DNA from: Thermocatellispora tengchongensis | GTDB taxonomy: Bacteria; Actinomycetota; Actinomycetes; Streptosporangiales; Streptosporangiaceae | Direction: 5' to 3' | Assembly (NCBI RefSeq): GCF_014202315.1 | Contig: NZ_JACHGN010000013.1 | Location: 124,001-188,000, forward strand | Length of the DNA stretch: 64,000 nt | In this document: one piece after another, positions 33,681-43,096 of the stretch | Numbering within the stretch: position 1 is the stretch's first letter | Layout of the letters: every line of letters begins with the position of its first letter | Translations under genes and position numbers: made by a program | Notes under the pieces: generated by a model | Seen by the model: the letters and a program-made list of their open reading frames with translations, nothing else | Told to the model about the DNA's origin: nothing | Databases searched by the model: none

Positions 33681-35007
33681 GGATATTGCGCAGTACATGA
33701 GCCAGGTTCCTCGCCGCGAGGTGTTCCCGCCGGTAGACGCCTTGCAGGCCGAGCTCGATCGGCTCGCAGCCGCACATGCGGGGCTGGTCAAGCTACGTGT
33801 CATCGGCACCTCACGCCTGGGCGAGCCGCTGCGTGTGCTGACCGTCGGAGACGGCTCCACCGACGCCGTCGTCATCGCCGGTCCGCACCCCAACGAGCCC
33901 GTCGGTGCCTTGACCGTCACCGCCCTGATCGAGCTGCTCTGTCAGGACGCCGGGTTGCGGGCCGATCTCGGCCTGCGCTGGCACTTCGTGGCGTGCGCGG
34001 ATCCGGACGGCGCCCGCCTGAACGAAGGCTGGTACGGTCGTCCCGGCGACCGCCGCGCCTACGTCGAACACTTCTACCGACCCGACCTGGCAGATCAGGT
34101 GGAGTGGACGTTCCCGCTGGTCAGCGGCGACTACCGGTTCGACCGCCCGCTGCCGGAGACGGTCGCGCTGATGCGTCTGATGGACGACGTGCGCCCGTCG
34201 CTGGTCTGCTCGCTGCACAACGGCGAGTACCAGGGGGCGTTCTTCTACCTCAACCGCCGCGACAACGTGCTGGCTGAACGGCTGTCCCGGCTGCCCGCCG
34301 TGGAGGGCCTGCCGCTGCATCATGGCGAGCCGGAGCTGCCCGGCGCGGAGCCGATCGCGCCCGCCGTCTTCCTGACCCCCGACGGGGCTCGGGTGGGCCG
34401 CGCCTTCCTGGCGGGTGGCAGCAGTGCCGATTACGCCGGCAGGTTCGGGGCCCTGCATCTGGTCACCGAGGTGCCGTCCTGGGCCGACGAACGGGTGGCC
34501 GATCAAAGTGCGGCAGGGCGTACGCTCGGCGAGGTCATCGCGGAAGGAGCAGCGGCCAGGCGCGAACTGGTCGAGACGATGCAGGAAAGCATGCGAGCCG
34601 TCGCCGGCGATCTGACGGTGCACTCACCGTTTCGCCGCTCGACCGAGAGCGCGTTGGAGACCTTCCGCAAGCTCGCTGCGATCGAAGAGGAGGCGCCAGC
34701 GGCAGTGCGGCTCGGCCGAGTGGCCACGGTCGCCGAGGAGTTCTCCCACCGCCAGGCGCTGCACCTGCAGCGGTTGCGGCTGCTCGGTGTGTTCCTCCGT
34801 ATGCTCGACGCCGAGCTGGCCGCAGGCAATCTCACACCTGCGATCCGGCGCAGTCGCCGGATGCTGGACGAGCGTTTCGAGGACTGGTACGGACAGGCCG
34901 AGGCCGACCATCCTGGGCCGCCCATCGAGCCACGCAGGATGGTGGCCGTGCAGCTCGGTGCCATCCTCACAGCTGCCGCGCATCTGCGGCAGCGTGACGT
35001 GAACTGA
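33679..35007 (+). CDS. M14 family zinc carboxypeptidase-like protein
   Basis: A 442-residue metallopeptidase. Zinc ligands are His70 and Glu73 in GPHPNEP and His180 in SLHNGEYQG; the catalytic Glu is probably Glu264 in HLVTEVPSW. Residues 290-440 form a helical C-terminal extension with no assigned role. No signal peptide, so it is cytoplasmic, probably trimming peptides or N-acyl amino acids. Controlled by the divergent TetR. Confidence 0.85.
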   Translation: MDIAQYMSQVPRREVFPPVDALQAELDRLAAAHAGLVKLRVIGTSRLGEPLRVLTVGDGSTDAVVIAGPHPNEPVGALTVTALIELLCQDAGLRADLGLRWHFVACADPDGARLNEGWYGRPGDRRAYVEHFYRPDLADQVEWTFPLVSGDYRFDRPLPETVALMRLMDDVRPSLVCSLHNGEYQGAFFYLNRRDNVLAERLSRLPAVEGLPLHHGEPELPGAEPIAPAVFLTPDGARVGRAFLAGGSSADYAGRFGALHLVTEVPSWADERVADQSAAGRTLGEVIAEGAAARRELVETMQESMRAVAGDLTVHSPFRRSTESALETFRKLAAIEEEAPAAVRLGRVATVAEEFSHRQALHLQRLRLLGVFLRMLDAELAAGNLTPAIRRSRRMLDERFEDWYGQAEADHPGPPIEPRRMVAVQLGAILTAAAHLRQRDVN

Positions 35008-35205
35008 TGATCTTGTCGATCAGCCCGGGACGTGGGTGATATCACTGCGGCCACCAGGCTGGTGTGAGGCGGCCGAGGTGGGGGCCGACAGGTGGTGGCG
35101 TTCGGCCGAGCGTTGAACACGGTTGCGTGCACTTTGACCTGTTGATCGGACGGTTGCTCCTGTCAGGGTGTCCCGGCAGGTCGTTGTCGCTGAAAGTGGT
35201 GTCTC

Positions 35206-35526
35206 ATGGGTTCTCTTGGCAGGAGCAAGTACCGGCGCGGCAGGCTGGCGTTCGTGGTCAGCGGGTTGTACCTCGCGCTCGTCATCGGAGTGCGGGTCTT
35301 TGTTGAGGTGTCCGTCCGCTTGCCGGACAACGATGGCACGGTCGGTGTGTGGCTGATCTTCGTGACGATGCCGCTGTCGTGGGTGGCGACGCTGCTCTCG
35401 CTGGAAGGGCTGCCCTTCAGCCAGGCTTCCCTGCTCACGGGTATCGGGTTGTTCCAGGGTGGCCTGCTGTACTACATCGTGCGGGGCAAGAAGCGCCCTG
35501 CCGGTGTGGCGGCAGGGCGCGATTGA
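35206..35526 (+). CDS. small membrane protein (SCO4225-like)
   Basis: 106 residues with three predicted transmembrane segments (about 15-32, 46-66, 72-92) and a basic C-terminal tail GKKRPAGVAAGRD. PDNDGTVGVWLIFVTMP resembles a small actinobacterial membrane family related to SCO4225. The gene stands alone and is closed by a strong hairpin. ATG 35206; no good ribosome binding site (weak AAAGTGG). Function unknown. Confidence 0.65.
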   Translation: MGSLGRSKYRRGRLAFVVSGLYLALVIGVRVFVEVSVRLPDNDGTVGVWLIFVTMPLSWVATLLSLEGLPFSQASLLTGIGLFQGGLLYYIVRGKKRPAGVAAGRD

Positions 35527-35548
35527 CGGTCATCCCACACGCTTGCCG

Positions 35549-35576
35549 AGTGTCCGGCTCACGGGAGCCGGACACT
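35549..35576 (+). terminator. terminator after the small membrane protein gene
   Basis: Perfect 12-bp stem AGTGTCCGGCTC (35549-35560) / GAGCCGGACACT (35565-35576) with loop ACGG, 22 nt after the stop. Confidence 0.85.
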
Positions 35577-35736
35577 TCGCGGCGAAGGCTCGTGTCGTCT
35601 CGTCCTCGTCGAGGGGCGAAGTCGTCAGGAATTCTCGGCGGTCAAGCCCCGCCGCCCCCGCCTGGGCATGGTGGACGGCCCGCGAACGTGCGGCCTGGCC
35701 CGGTCAGCGCCCGGAACCGCCGCTGAGGTGCCCTTT

Positions 35737-36531
35737 TCAAGCGATCCGGGACGCTGACGACAGGGGGCCCGGGGCGAACATCCGGTAGCCCGCCACCGTC
35801 TGGAAGCCCATTCGGCGATAGACCGGCTCGCCCTCCGCGCTCGCCTGCAGGGTGGCAACCGGCAGCCCGCGCCAACGGGCCTCGCGCAGGGCCGCCGCGG
35901 TCAGGGCCGTCGCGATGCCGCGCCTTCTGAAGTCCTCAGCGGTCGTCACGACGTAGACGCCGCCGACGTCGTGCCGCACCAGCAGCGCCGACGTGCCCAC
36001 GAGACGGTCGTTCCAGCGGGCGGCGAAGCGTACGAAGCTGCCTGCCTCGTCCGGGCGGCCACGCTCCGCCTCCAGCACGCCGCCGAGCTGGTCCGGCGTG
36101 ACGCCGAAGGACGAGGCGTAAACCTTCACCCATGCCAGAAGTCCCTGCGGCTCGGTCATCTCCTCGACCGTGAGTTCTCGAGGCACCTCGACGTCAAAGT
36201 CGCTCTCCAGCGGCACCGCCATGATCGGCATGGTCTCTATCTCGGTCGCCCCCATGACCAGCAGGTGGCCGGCGAGGTCCGGACGGCTGTCCGGGCCGAC
36301 CCACCACATCCACTGCACTCCCGCGAGCCGTTGCTCTGCCTGCGCGACGGCCTCCTCCAGCGCGATGCCGGATCCGACTCGCAGCACACCGTTCAGCTGC
36401 GGGTGGAGCACACCACTGCGATACAGCACCAGCTCCTCGTCCGACCGGTCGGCGACACCCCACCCCAGCCAGTACTCCCGCGCGTTGGCCAGTTGCCGGT
36501 CCACGTCCGTCGCCACATCTGCGGTGGTCAC
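35737..36531 (-). CDS. GNAT family N-acetyltransferase
   Basis: About 264 residues. The acetyl-CoA motif lies at VYVVTTAEDFRRRGIATALT in the C-terminal third, followed by LQASAEGEPVYRRMGFQ, both typical of GNATs. The N-terminal half is a degenerate GNAT-like lobe, so this may be a tandem GNAT. GTG 36531 is preferred (AAGGAGAGG about 10 nt upstream); an in-frame ATG further upstream would add about 15-22 residues. The acyl acceptor is unknown. Confidence 0.85.
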   Translation of the reverse strand: MTTADVATDVDRQLANAREYWLGWGVADRSDEELVLYRSGVLHPQLNGVLRVGSGIALEEAVAQAEQRLAGVQWMWWVGPDSRPDLAGHLLVMGATEIETMPIMAVPLESDFDVEVPRELTVEEMTEPQGLLAWVKVYASSFGVTPDQLGGVLEAERGRPDEAGSFVRFAARWNDRLVGTSALLVRHDVGGVYVVTTAEDFRRRGIATALTAAALREARWRGLPVATLQASAEGEPVYRRMGFQTVAGYRMFAPGPLSSASRIA

Positions 36532-36789
36532 GACCGCACCTCTCCTTCTCATATGGACGGTGGAACAGCGGCCATGCTCGGCGAGCGGCCCGCCCACTCC
36601 CCAGGCCGTTATCCGACCGACTTCTGCTCATCCCCTCTGGGAGCCTGCAAGGCTGCTGTCATCAAGTGCATCGGAGTTCGTTCGAGCGCGTCAGAGCCTG
36701 CGTCGCGGTCAGGCAGCAGTGCTACGACCAGGTCCCCGGTGGCGGTAGCGCGGGCGGTCTGCGGTCGCCTAGGAAAGGTGAAGCGCGCC

Positions 36790-36816
36790 CTACGGCCGGC
36801 GTGGTGCCGGCCGTAG
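36790..36816. terminator. orphan GC-rich hairpin
   Basis: Perfect 11-bp stem CTACGGCCGGC (36790-36800) / GCCGGCCGTAG (36806-36816) with a 5-nt loop, flanked by GCGC on both sides. It lies about 260 bp upstream of the GNAT start and no gene ends nearby, so it may terminate a lost gene. Confidence 0.55.
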
Positions 36817-37496
36817 AGCGCATGGGTCAGGCGGGACGGCGCGGGCGATGCGGGATGCGGCCCTGCAGGCGGGGCCCTGCCTCGTAGAACATGTACTCGG
36901 CGCCGTCCTGGGTACCGCAGGATGGGGCGGCCGTGCGGCCGTTGCCGGAGGCGAGCGGCGAGTGCGGTGGGGTGGGTGCTGAGCCCGGTGGTCGCCGCGG
37001 CGGCGGCGAGGGTTACGGCGCCGCAGCCTAGCCCCCCGGGCCGTGCACGTACAGCAGGCTCGGCCCGCCGCCGTACAGCGCGGAAACGAAGAGGGACAGC
37101 TCCTCCTCTCGCGTGCGGCGTGCAAACGCTGTCCCAGTCTGCCAGGCACCCCTGTAGATGACACGCCCCCACCATAACGGCCAGTGGAGCTGGGTTTTGT
37201 CCGGTATGGCCGCGCTGTTGTGTGGACTTGTCCACAGAACGTAGCCGTCAGCTCGGGCGTGGCCGACCGGCTGATCGGCGCCACAGCATGGTGGACAAAG
37301 ATAGACCTGTGAAATGAGCGGCCGGCATCCGTACCTTCGCGTCGCGATCATGCTGCTTCGCCGTAGTCGTCGGCACCGGCAGACCTGCCTCGTCACGTCG
37401 GTAGCGCGCAGTGGTCGAACAGCACCATTCCTTTTCCACCCTGGCGCGAACATGCGCCGGGCCTGAACCAGGGGAGGTTGCTGGTACGCGCACACC
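36817..37496. other. gene-poor stretch with a P-loop ATPase remnant
   Basis: The whole gap from 36532 to 37496 holds no intact gene. On the minus strand, about 37150-37028, RTREEELSLFVSALYGGG is followed by SLLYVHGPGG and a stop. This is the entry to a Walker A motif (HGPGGxGKS) of AAA/LuxR-type ATPases, cut just before the lysine. Nothing else is recognisable. Confidence 0.45.
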
Positions 37497-38528
37497 TTAG
37501 ATGGTTCGTCCATTCGGGCTGCCGGTGACAGGAGGCACCACCTCCCCGGTCGCATGGCCCGCGGCGTCCAGCAGCCACCCCATGCGTTTGGGGGTACGCA
37601 GGTTGACGCCGCTTTCGTACAGCCGGAACCCTGGGAGCTTCTCGCCAATGAGGTGCTCGAGCCGCAGCAGATCGGGCACCGACCGAGTCCATACCGTGAA
37701 CGCTATGTTGGTGTCCCCGGTCGTGGACACGCACATCTTCAGCTCTGGCAGGGTGGCGATCGCGGCGACAGTACGCTCGTGCTCGGCAGCGGGGACCCGG
37801 CCCCTCCACGTACAGCTGATGGGGGAGCCGGAGACCGACTGAGTGACCTCGCAGCGGATCGACAGCAAGCCGGAGGCCAGCAGGCGGCCGAGCTGGCGGC
37901 GCGCGGTCGCGTGGTTTCGGCCGGTGAGCACGGCCAGATCGGCGGCGGTGCGGCGGCCGTCGCGCGCGAGCGCCTCGATCAGAGGTCCGGCGTTCGGCGG
38001 CGGAGTGACGCCGGGGACCGGTCGCGTCCTCGCTGCCGCGGCGGCGAAAGCCTGCTGTTGCGCCCGGCTGAGCGCGTTCAGCCGCCAGGCGCTGCCGTCC
38101 CGGTGCACGGCGGTGACCAGGTAGGTGCGCTGTCTTTCGACGCCGGGCAACCGGTCCAGATCGTCGAGGGTGAAGGCGGTCATGGCGGCGAGGTCGGGGG
38201 TCATGACGGTGAGCAGGAGATCGCGGCCGCGGGTGGACTCCTCCACGGTGACCGCGCGCGGGTCGCGGCACATGGCACGCACGACCTCGGCACGCGCGCC
38301 CGGCAGGCAGTCGACCTCGATCAAGGCCAGGACGACACGGCTGTAGTCGCCGCCGGGATGCGCGGTGACCCAGGCGAGGCCGGCCGAGCGCAACCGCCGC
38401 CATCGCGCCGCCAGGGTGGCCGGGGTGGCGCCGAGGATGCGGGCCGCCTCCGCCCAGCCGACACGGGGTGCGATCTGCAGGCCGTGCAGCAGTTCGAGGT
38501 CGCGCTCGTCGAGGTCGCCCGGATGCAC
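37497..38528 (-). CDS. double-domain Lrp/AsnC family regulator
   Basis: 343 residues with the same tandem HTH-RAM-HTH-RAM plan as the regulator at 31259 and clear sequence relationship (LDERDLELLHGLQIAPRVGW against LSEDDLELLDALQVNPRASW). The second helix-turn-helix is at about 155-200 (LIEALARDGRRTAADLAVLTG). It is divergent from the M20 amidohydrolase / transporter / cyclase operon, which it probably regulates in response to an amino-acid-like ligand. Confidence 0.9.
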   Translation of the reverse strand: MHPGDLDERDLELLHGLQIAPRVGWAEAARILGATPATLAARWRRLRSAGLAWVTAHPGGDYSRVVLALIEVDCLPGARAEVVRAMCRDPRAVTVEESTRGRDLLLTVMTPDLAAMTAFTLDDLDRLPGVERQRTYLVTAVHRDGSAWRLNALSRAQQQAFAAAAARTRPVPGVTPPPNAGPLIEALARDGRRTAADLAVLTGRNHATARRQLGRLLASGLLSIRCEVTQSVSGSPISCTWRGRVPAAEHERTVAAIATLPELKMCVSTTGDTNIAFTVWTRSVPDLLRLEHLIGEKLPGFRLYESGVNLRTPKRMGWLLDAAGHATGEVVPPVTGSPNGRTI

Positions 38529-38566
38529 GAATCAGCCTCTCTTTCCGCTCATGATGCGCGAATCAT
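38524..38566. promoter_or_regulatory. repeated Lrp-type sites ahead of the M20 operon
   Basis: TGCACGAATCA (38524-38534) and TGCGCGAATCA (38555-38565) are direct repeats 31 bp apart (three helical turns). The second is part of the dyad ATGAT-GCGCGA-ATCAT (38551-38566). The first overlaps the lrp start. Spacing in whole helical turns is typical for Lrp multimers; binding is inferred. Confidence 0.5.
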
Positions 38567-38637
38567 ACGATTTTCCGGCTTGCAGCGGTCGGGATCGCAC
38601 ACTCATATGCGGTTGGTGATTCAGGGAGGTGTGTGGG

Positions 38638-39906
38638 TTGTCGCTGGTCGAGGATGCCCTGGACATGGCGGACGACCTGGTCCGGCTGCGGCGCGAGCTG
38701 CATCGGGAGCCGGAGATCGGGCTGCGTTTGCCGCGTACGCAGGAGAAGGTGCTGGCGGCGCTGGCGGGGCTGCCGCTGGAGATCACGACGGGCCGCCGGA
38801 CGACGTCGGTGACTGCGGTCCTGCGCGGCCACGGCGAGCCGGCGGGACGCACGTCCGGAACGGGCGCGAACAGAGCGGGTAAGGACCGTGCGGGGGCTGG
38901 TGGCAGAGCGGTGTTGCTGCGCGGCGACATGGACGCGTTGCCCGTGCAGGAGGCGACCGGCTTGCCCTACGCCTCGACGGTGGACGGCGCGATGCACGCC
39001 TGCGGGCATGACCTGCACACCGCGATGCTGGTCGGCGCCGCGCGGCTGCTCTGCGCGCACCGGGAGCGCGTCGCTGGCGACGTGGTGTTCATGTTCCAAC
39101 CCGGCGAGGAAGGCTGGGAGGGCGCCCGAGCCATGATCGACGAGGGCGTGCTCGACGCGGCCGGAGCCCGTGCCGAGGCGGCGTACGCGCTGCACGTCTT
39201 CCCGGCGTTCGCTGCGGCGGGAAGCTTCGCCAGCCGGGCGGGGACGATGCTGGCGGCGTCGGCGTCGCTGCTGGTGACGGTGCGCGGCGAGGGAGGCCAC
39301 GGTTCGACGCCGCACCGCGCGCAGGACCCCGTCGTGGCGGCGGCCGAGATGATCACGGCCCTGCAGACGATGGTCACCCGGCGCTTCGACGTCTTCGACC
39401 CGGTCGTGCTGACCGTGGGTGTGGTCAAGGCGGGCACCCGGCGCAACGTCATCCCGGAAACCGCCCGGTTCGAGGCGACGATCCGCAGTTTCTCCGCCGG
39501 CACAGCCGCTCGCGTTGGCGAGCTCGTCCCCCGGATGCTGACCGGCATCGCCGACGCGCACGGTGTCGATGCCGAGGTGGAGTACATCCCGGAGCGGCCG
39601 CCGACCGTCAACGACCCTGCGGAGACCGCGTTCGCCCGTGACGTGATCGCCGAGACCTTCGACGGCCCGCGGCACGTCGCCTTGGAACATCCCATCGCGG
39701 GGTCGGAGGACTTCTCCAGGGTGCTGGCCGAGGTACCTGGAGCCATGCTCGCACTGAGTGCTCTGCCTCCCGGGGCCGATCCGGAGAAGGCACCGTTCAA
39801 TCACAGCCCGCGTGCCGTGTTCGACGACGCGGTGCTGCCCAGCGGGGCCGCCCTGCTCGCCGAGCTCGCTCGGCGCCGACTCGACCGCCGGGAGGATCTG
39901 TCGTGA
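38638..39906 (+). CDS. M20 family amidohydrolase
   Basis: A 422-residue metal-dependent N-acyl-amino-acid amidohydrolase (M20D, IAA-amino acid hydrolase/hippuricase type). Metal-site motifs: LLRGDMDALPVQE, MHACGHDLHTAMLVGAA, FQPGEEGWEGA and, near the C terminus, GSEDFSRVL. The start is taken as TTG 38638 (GGGAGG 8 nt upstream); GTG 38629 is an in-frame alternative. It is followed, with a GTGA overlap, by an MHS transporter and then a cyclase-family hydrolase, so the operon probably imports and hydrolyses an N-acyl amino acid or aryl-amide. Confidence 0.9.
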   Translation: MSLVEDALDMADDLVRLRRELHREPEIGLRLPRTQEKVLAALAGLPLEITTGRRTTSVTAVLRGHGEPAGRTSGTGANRAGKDRAGAGGRAVLLRGDMDALPVQEATGLPYASTVDGAMHACGHDLHTAMLVGAARLLCAHRERVAGDVVFMFQPGEEGWEGARAMIDEGVLDAAGARAEAAYALHVFPAFAAAGSFASRAGTMLAASASLLVTVRGEGGHGSTPHRAQDPVVAAAEMITALQTMVTRRFDVFDPVVLTVGVVKAGTRRNVIPETARFEATIRSFSAGTAARVGELVPRMLTGIADAHGVDAEVEYIPERPPTVNDPAETAFARDVIAETFDGPRHVALEHPIAGSEDFSRVLAEVPGAMLALSALPPGADPEKAPFNHSPRAVFDDAVLPSGAALLAELARRRLDRREDLS

Positions 39907-41189
39907 CCGACGTCACCACCGCCCCCCTGACCTCCCCCGACGTCCGCAAGAGGGTGCTCGTCGGCACCGGGCTCGGGCACGCGCTGGAGTGGTACGACTG
40001 GGGCATCTACGCGATCTTCGTGCCGTTCTTCGCCACCCAGTTCTTCGACCAGGGCGACGAACTGTCGGCGATGCTGTCCGGCCTGGCCGTGTTCGCGGCC
40101 GGGTTCGTCGCCAGGCCGGCCGGTGGGCTCCTGTTCGGCTGGCTCGCCGACCGCGCCGGCCGACGGCTCACCATGTCGCTGACCGTGGGCGGCATCGCGG
40201 CAGGGAGCCTGGTGATCGGCATCGCCCCGACCTACGCCGCCATCGGGGCGTGGGCGTCGCTGATCCTGTTGCTGGCGCGGGTCGTGCAAGGTCTGGCATG
40301 CGGCGGCGAGCTGCCGTCGGCGCAGACCTACCTGTCGGAGTCGGCGCCCGCCGAGCGGCGCGGACAGTGGTCGAGCCTGATCTACATCGCCAGTGTCTTC
40401 GGCAACACCATGGGCGTGCTGCTGGGACTCATACTGTCACTCACGCTCACGCCACAACAGATGAGCGACTTTGGCTGGCGAATCCCGTTCCTCCTGGGAG
40501 GACTACTGGGCGTGGTCGCCTTCTACATGCGCCGCACGATGGTGGAGAGCGAGACGTACACCACGCACCAGCGCGAGCAGTCCGAACGGCCTGACTTGTG
40601 GCGGGACATCATGCGGCACCGCAAGCAGGCGCTGCGGGTGGTCGGCCTGTCGGTCGGGTTCACCGTGGTGTACTACGCGTGGGTCGTCTCCGCCCCCGCC
40701 TACGCGATCAGCTCGCTGGGCATTCCCTCCAGCGCGGCCCTGCTGGCGAGTGTGTGCGCCAGCGTGCTGTTCATGGCCGTCATGCCCTTGTGGGGCCGAT
40801 GGTCCGACCGCGTTGGTCGAAAGCCGGTGCTCCTCGTCTCCACAGTGGGCACCGCCGTGTTGCTGTTCCCCCTGCAGGCGTTCGTCCGTGACAGCGCGTG
40901 GCAGCTCGGCCTCGCCATGGCCGCCGCCATGATCTTCATCGGCGCGGGCGTGGCGATCCTGCCCGCCGTGTACGCCGAGATGTTCCCGACCAGGATCCGC
41001 ACGCTCGGCCTCGCGGTGCCCTACTCCGTCGCGGTCGCCCTCTTCGGCGGCACTGCGCCCTATCTGCAAACATGGATCGGCGAGCACCTCGGCAGATCGG
41101 TGTTCACCGCGTACGTCGTGCTCATGCTCCTCGTCTCCGCCGTGGCGGCCCTCACGCTGCCGGAGACCCGGGCCAAGGATCTGAGCTGA
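39903..41189 (+). CDS. MFS transporter, MHS (metabolite:H+ symporter) type
   Basis: 428 residues, about 12 transmembrane helices. The N-terminal HALEWYDWGIYAIFVPFFA, the WLADRAGRRLTM loop and VVQGLACGGELPSAQTYLSE are hallmarks of the MHS subfamily, which takes up organic acids, betaines and aromatic acids. GTG 39903 overlaps the M20 stop. It probably imports the substrate of the adjacent hydrolases. Confidence 0.92.
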   Translation: MTDVTTAPLTSPDVRKRVLVGTGLGHALEWYDWGIYAIFVPFFATQFFDQGDELSAMLSGLAVFAAGFVARPAGGLLFGWLADRAGRRLTMSLTVGGIAAGSLVIGIAPTYAAIGAWASLILLLARVVQGLACGGELPSAQTYLSESAPAERRGQWSSLIYIASVFGNTMGVLLGLILSLTLTPQQMSDFGWRIPFLLGGLLGVVAFYMRRTMVESETYTTHQREQSERPDLWRDIMRHRKQALRVVGLSVGFTVVYYAWVVSAPAYAISSLGIPSSAALLASVCASVLFMAVMPLWGRWSDRVGRKPVLLVSTVGTAVLLFPLQAFVRDSAWQLGLAMAAAMIFIGAGVAILPAVYAEMFPTRIRTLGLAVPYSVAVALFGGTAPYLQTWIGEHLGRSVFTAYVVLMLLVSAVAALTLPETRAKDLS

Positions 41190-41205
41190 GGACACGGGAA
41201 ATCAC

Positions 41206-42027
41206 ATGCGAATACTGGACATCCTCGCGCAGGGCCAACCGACCGTCATCGACCTCGCGCAACCCCTCCAGGCGGGCATGCCGTGCTCGCCGACCCACCC
41301 GGGCTTCCACTTTGCGCTGACCCAGCGGCACGGGGACGGGCCGCCGCGCCCCGACGGCATCACCGGCTCCGCCGAGCTGATCGTGCTCGGCGGGCACGTC
41401 GGCACCCACATGGACGCTCTGTGCCACGTCGCCGCCGACGGCTTGATGTACGGCGGCGTCGAAGCCGCGACAGCCGTGACCGGCGGGCGGTACCACGTCC
41501 ACGGGATCGACCAGGTCCCTCCCATGGTGTGCCGGGGGGTGCTCTTCGACATCCCGCGCCTGCGGCAGGTCACCCGGCTCGGCCCCGCGGAGGCCGTCAC
41601 CGAGGCGGACCTGGTGGCGACCGGCGTGGAGCCGCGACCAGGCGACGTCGCGCTGATCCGCACCGGCTGGCCGCAACTGTGGCACGACCCCTCCGCGTAC
41701 GTCGGGACCGGCACCGGGGTACCGGGGCTGGTTCCCGACAGCGCGAGCTGGCTCGCCGAGCGTGGCGTACGCGCCGTCGGCGGCGACACCATCGCCCTGG
41801 AGCGCATCGAGGCGGAGACCGGCCACTCGATGCTGCCCGTGCACCGCATTCTCCTGGTGGAGCGAGGCATCAACCTCATCGAGGTGATGAACCTGGAGGC
41901 CCTCGCCGCGAGCGGTGTCACGGAGTTCTTCTTCGTGTGCGCGCCGCTCCCCGTCGTGGGCGCGACAGGTGCTCCCGTCCGCCCTCTGGCCGTGTTGGAC
42001 GGCGGGACGGACAGGGATGCCTCGTAA
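41206..42027 (+). CDS. cyclase family protein (kynurenine formamidase-like)
   Basis: 273 residues with the metal-binding GGHVGTHMDALCHV motif (about 64-77) and IDLAQPLQAGMP N terminus of the cyclase/KynB family, which hydrolyses amides, formamides or related bonds. 16 nt after the transporter, so last gene of the operon. No other kynurenine gene is nearby. A second member of this family is at 57523. Confidence 0.88.
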   Translation: MRILDILAQGQPTVIDLAQPLQAGMPCSPTHPGFHFALTQRHGDGPPRPDGITGSAELIVLGGHVGTHMDALCHVAADGLMYGGVEAATAVTGGRYHVHGIDQVPPMVCRGVLFDIPRLRQVTRLGPAEAVTEADLVATGVEPRPGDVALIRTGWPQLWHDPSAYVGTGTGVPGLVPDSASWLAERGVRAVGGDTIALERIEAETGHSMLPVHRILLVERGINLIEVMNLEALAASGVTEFFFVCAPLPVVGATGAPVRPLAVLDGGTDRDAS

Positions 42028-42376
42028 GGCCGCGTCACTGTAGGACGTCGTCAAGCGCGCAGCCCTCTCGTCATCGTTCGTCTCCGTTCGGTGACCGAAC
42101 CGCAGATGATCGGTAAGTGGTCACCGGATGGGCTGCCGGTTGGACAGCCTGTGTCCCGACGTTCGTGCAGGAGCCCGGCCGACGGTGCGATCGCGCCTCG
42201 TCACGCAGGACCGGGCGTGATCGAGAGGAGAACTTCTGTGCTGACCGTGGCGGTATCTCGGCTCGCGAGCGCTGTCCAGCACGTGACGACGTACATCGCA
42301 CTGCGACTCACCTGCGCCACGCCGATGAGCAAGGCCGGCCCGACGGCCGGTCCTCGGCACTGAGCCGGGGGCGGCC
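42028..42376. other. intergenic stretch, nothing recognised
   Basis: About 350 bp between the cyclase gene and the next membrane protein. Both strands have short open frames without family resemblance. No clear promoter or hairpin stands out. Confidence 0.5.
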
Positions 42377-43096
42377 ATGTCCATGGCGCGGCAGGCTTTG
42401 AGCGGCCACCGTCGCCTGCACGTCCTTCTCGGCCTGCAGTCACTGCTGATCGTGCTGGTGTCCGTGAACCGCCGCGGTGATCTCGCACTGGGCTTCGCCG
42501 CGCCGAACGGGTTCCTGCGCTGCGTCGAGGTCAACAACCTGCTGCTCGCCCTCGCTGCGGCAGTTCAGTACTACCTGCTGCTGCAGCGGTTGGAAGGGGA
42601 TGCCGGCCTGTCGGCGGAGTCACAGACAGCGTTGCGCGTCACCTTCGTCGTCGGCTTGTATCTGTGGGCTGCCGGCTACGGCGACCACGAGGTCACCAAC
42701 TACCTGAACACCCGGTTCTGCGCTCAGGCCGACAACCTTGGCGAGCCCTGTCGTGTGATCGGCTTCCACGACGACGTGTTTTCGCATCATCTGTTCTTCG
42801 CGGGGTTCATCCTGCTCAACCTGGTGGTGATGTTCGCCGGGACCTCGCCGGCGACGACCCGGCCGCTGACCGTCGCCGACAACATCCTGTTTACGGTGAA
42901 CGCGCTGTTCGTCGCCGCGGGCATCACGGCCAACCTGGGGTTCGAGCAGATCGGGGCCGATCTGTACGTCGTCGTGATCGTCGCGGTGCTCGCCGCCGGC
43001 CTGCTGTGGCGCCGGCGGCACGCACCGATCCTGCGGTACTACACGATCGCGTACGCCGCCGGCCTGCTCGCCACGGTCGTCGTCAAGATGCTCTGA
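42377..43096 (+). CDS. multi-pass membrane protein of unknown function
   Basis: 239 residues with about seven hydrophobic segments (near 14-30, 52-70, 88-103, 138-156, 168-186, 192-210, 220-237) and short loops. A Cys-containing extracytoplasmic loop (NTRFCAQADNLGEPCRVIG) could hold a disulfide. I recognise no family. ATG 42377 follows GGGGGCGGCC; an ATG two codons later is equally possible. Stand-alone gene. Confidence 0.62.
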   Translation: MSMARQALSGHRRLHVLLGLQSLLIVLVSVNRRGDLALGFAAPNGFLRCVEVNNLLLALAAAVQYYLLLQRLEGDAGLSAESQTALRVTFVVGLYLWAAGYGDHEVTNYLNTRFCAQADNLGEPCRVIGFHDDVFSHHLFFAGFILLNLVVMFAGTSPATTRPLTVADNILFTVNALFVAAGITANLGFEQIGADLYVVVIVAVLAAGLLWRRRHAPILRYYTIAYAAGLLATVVVKML

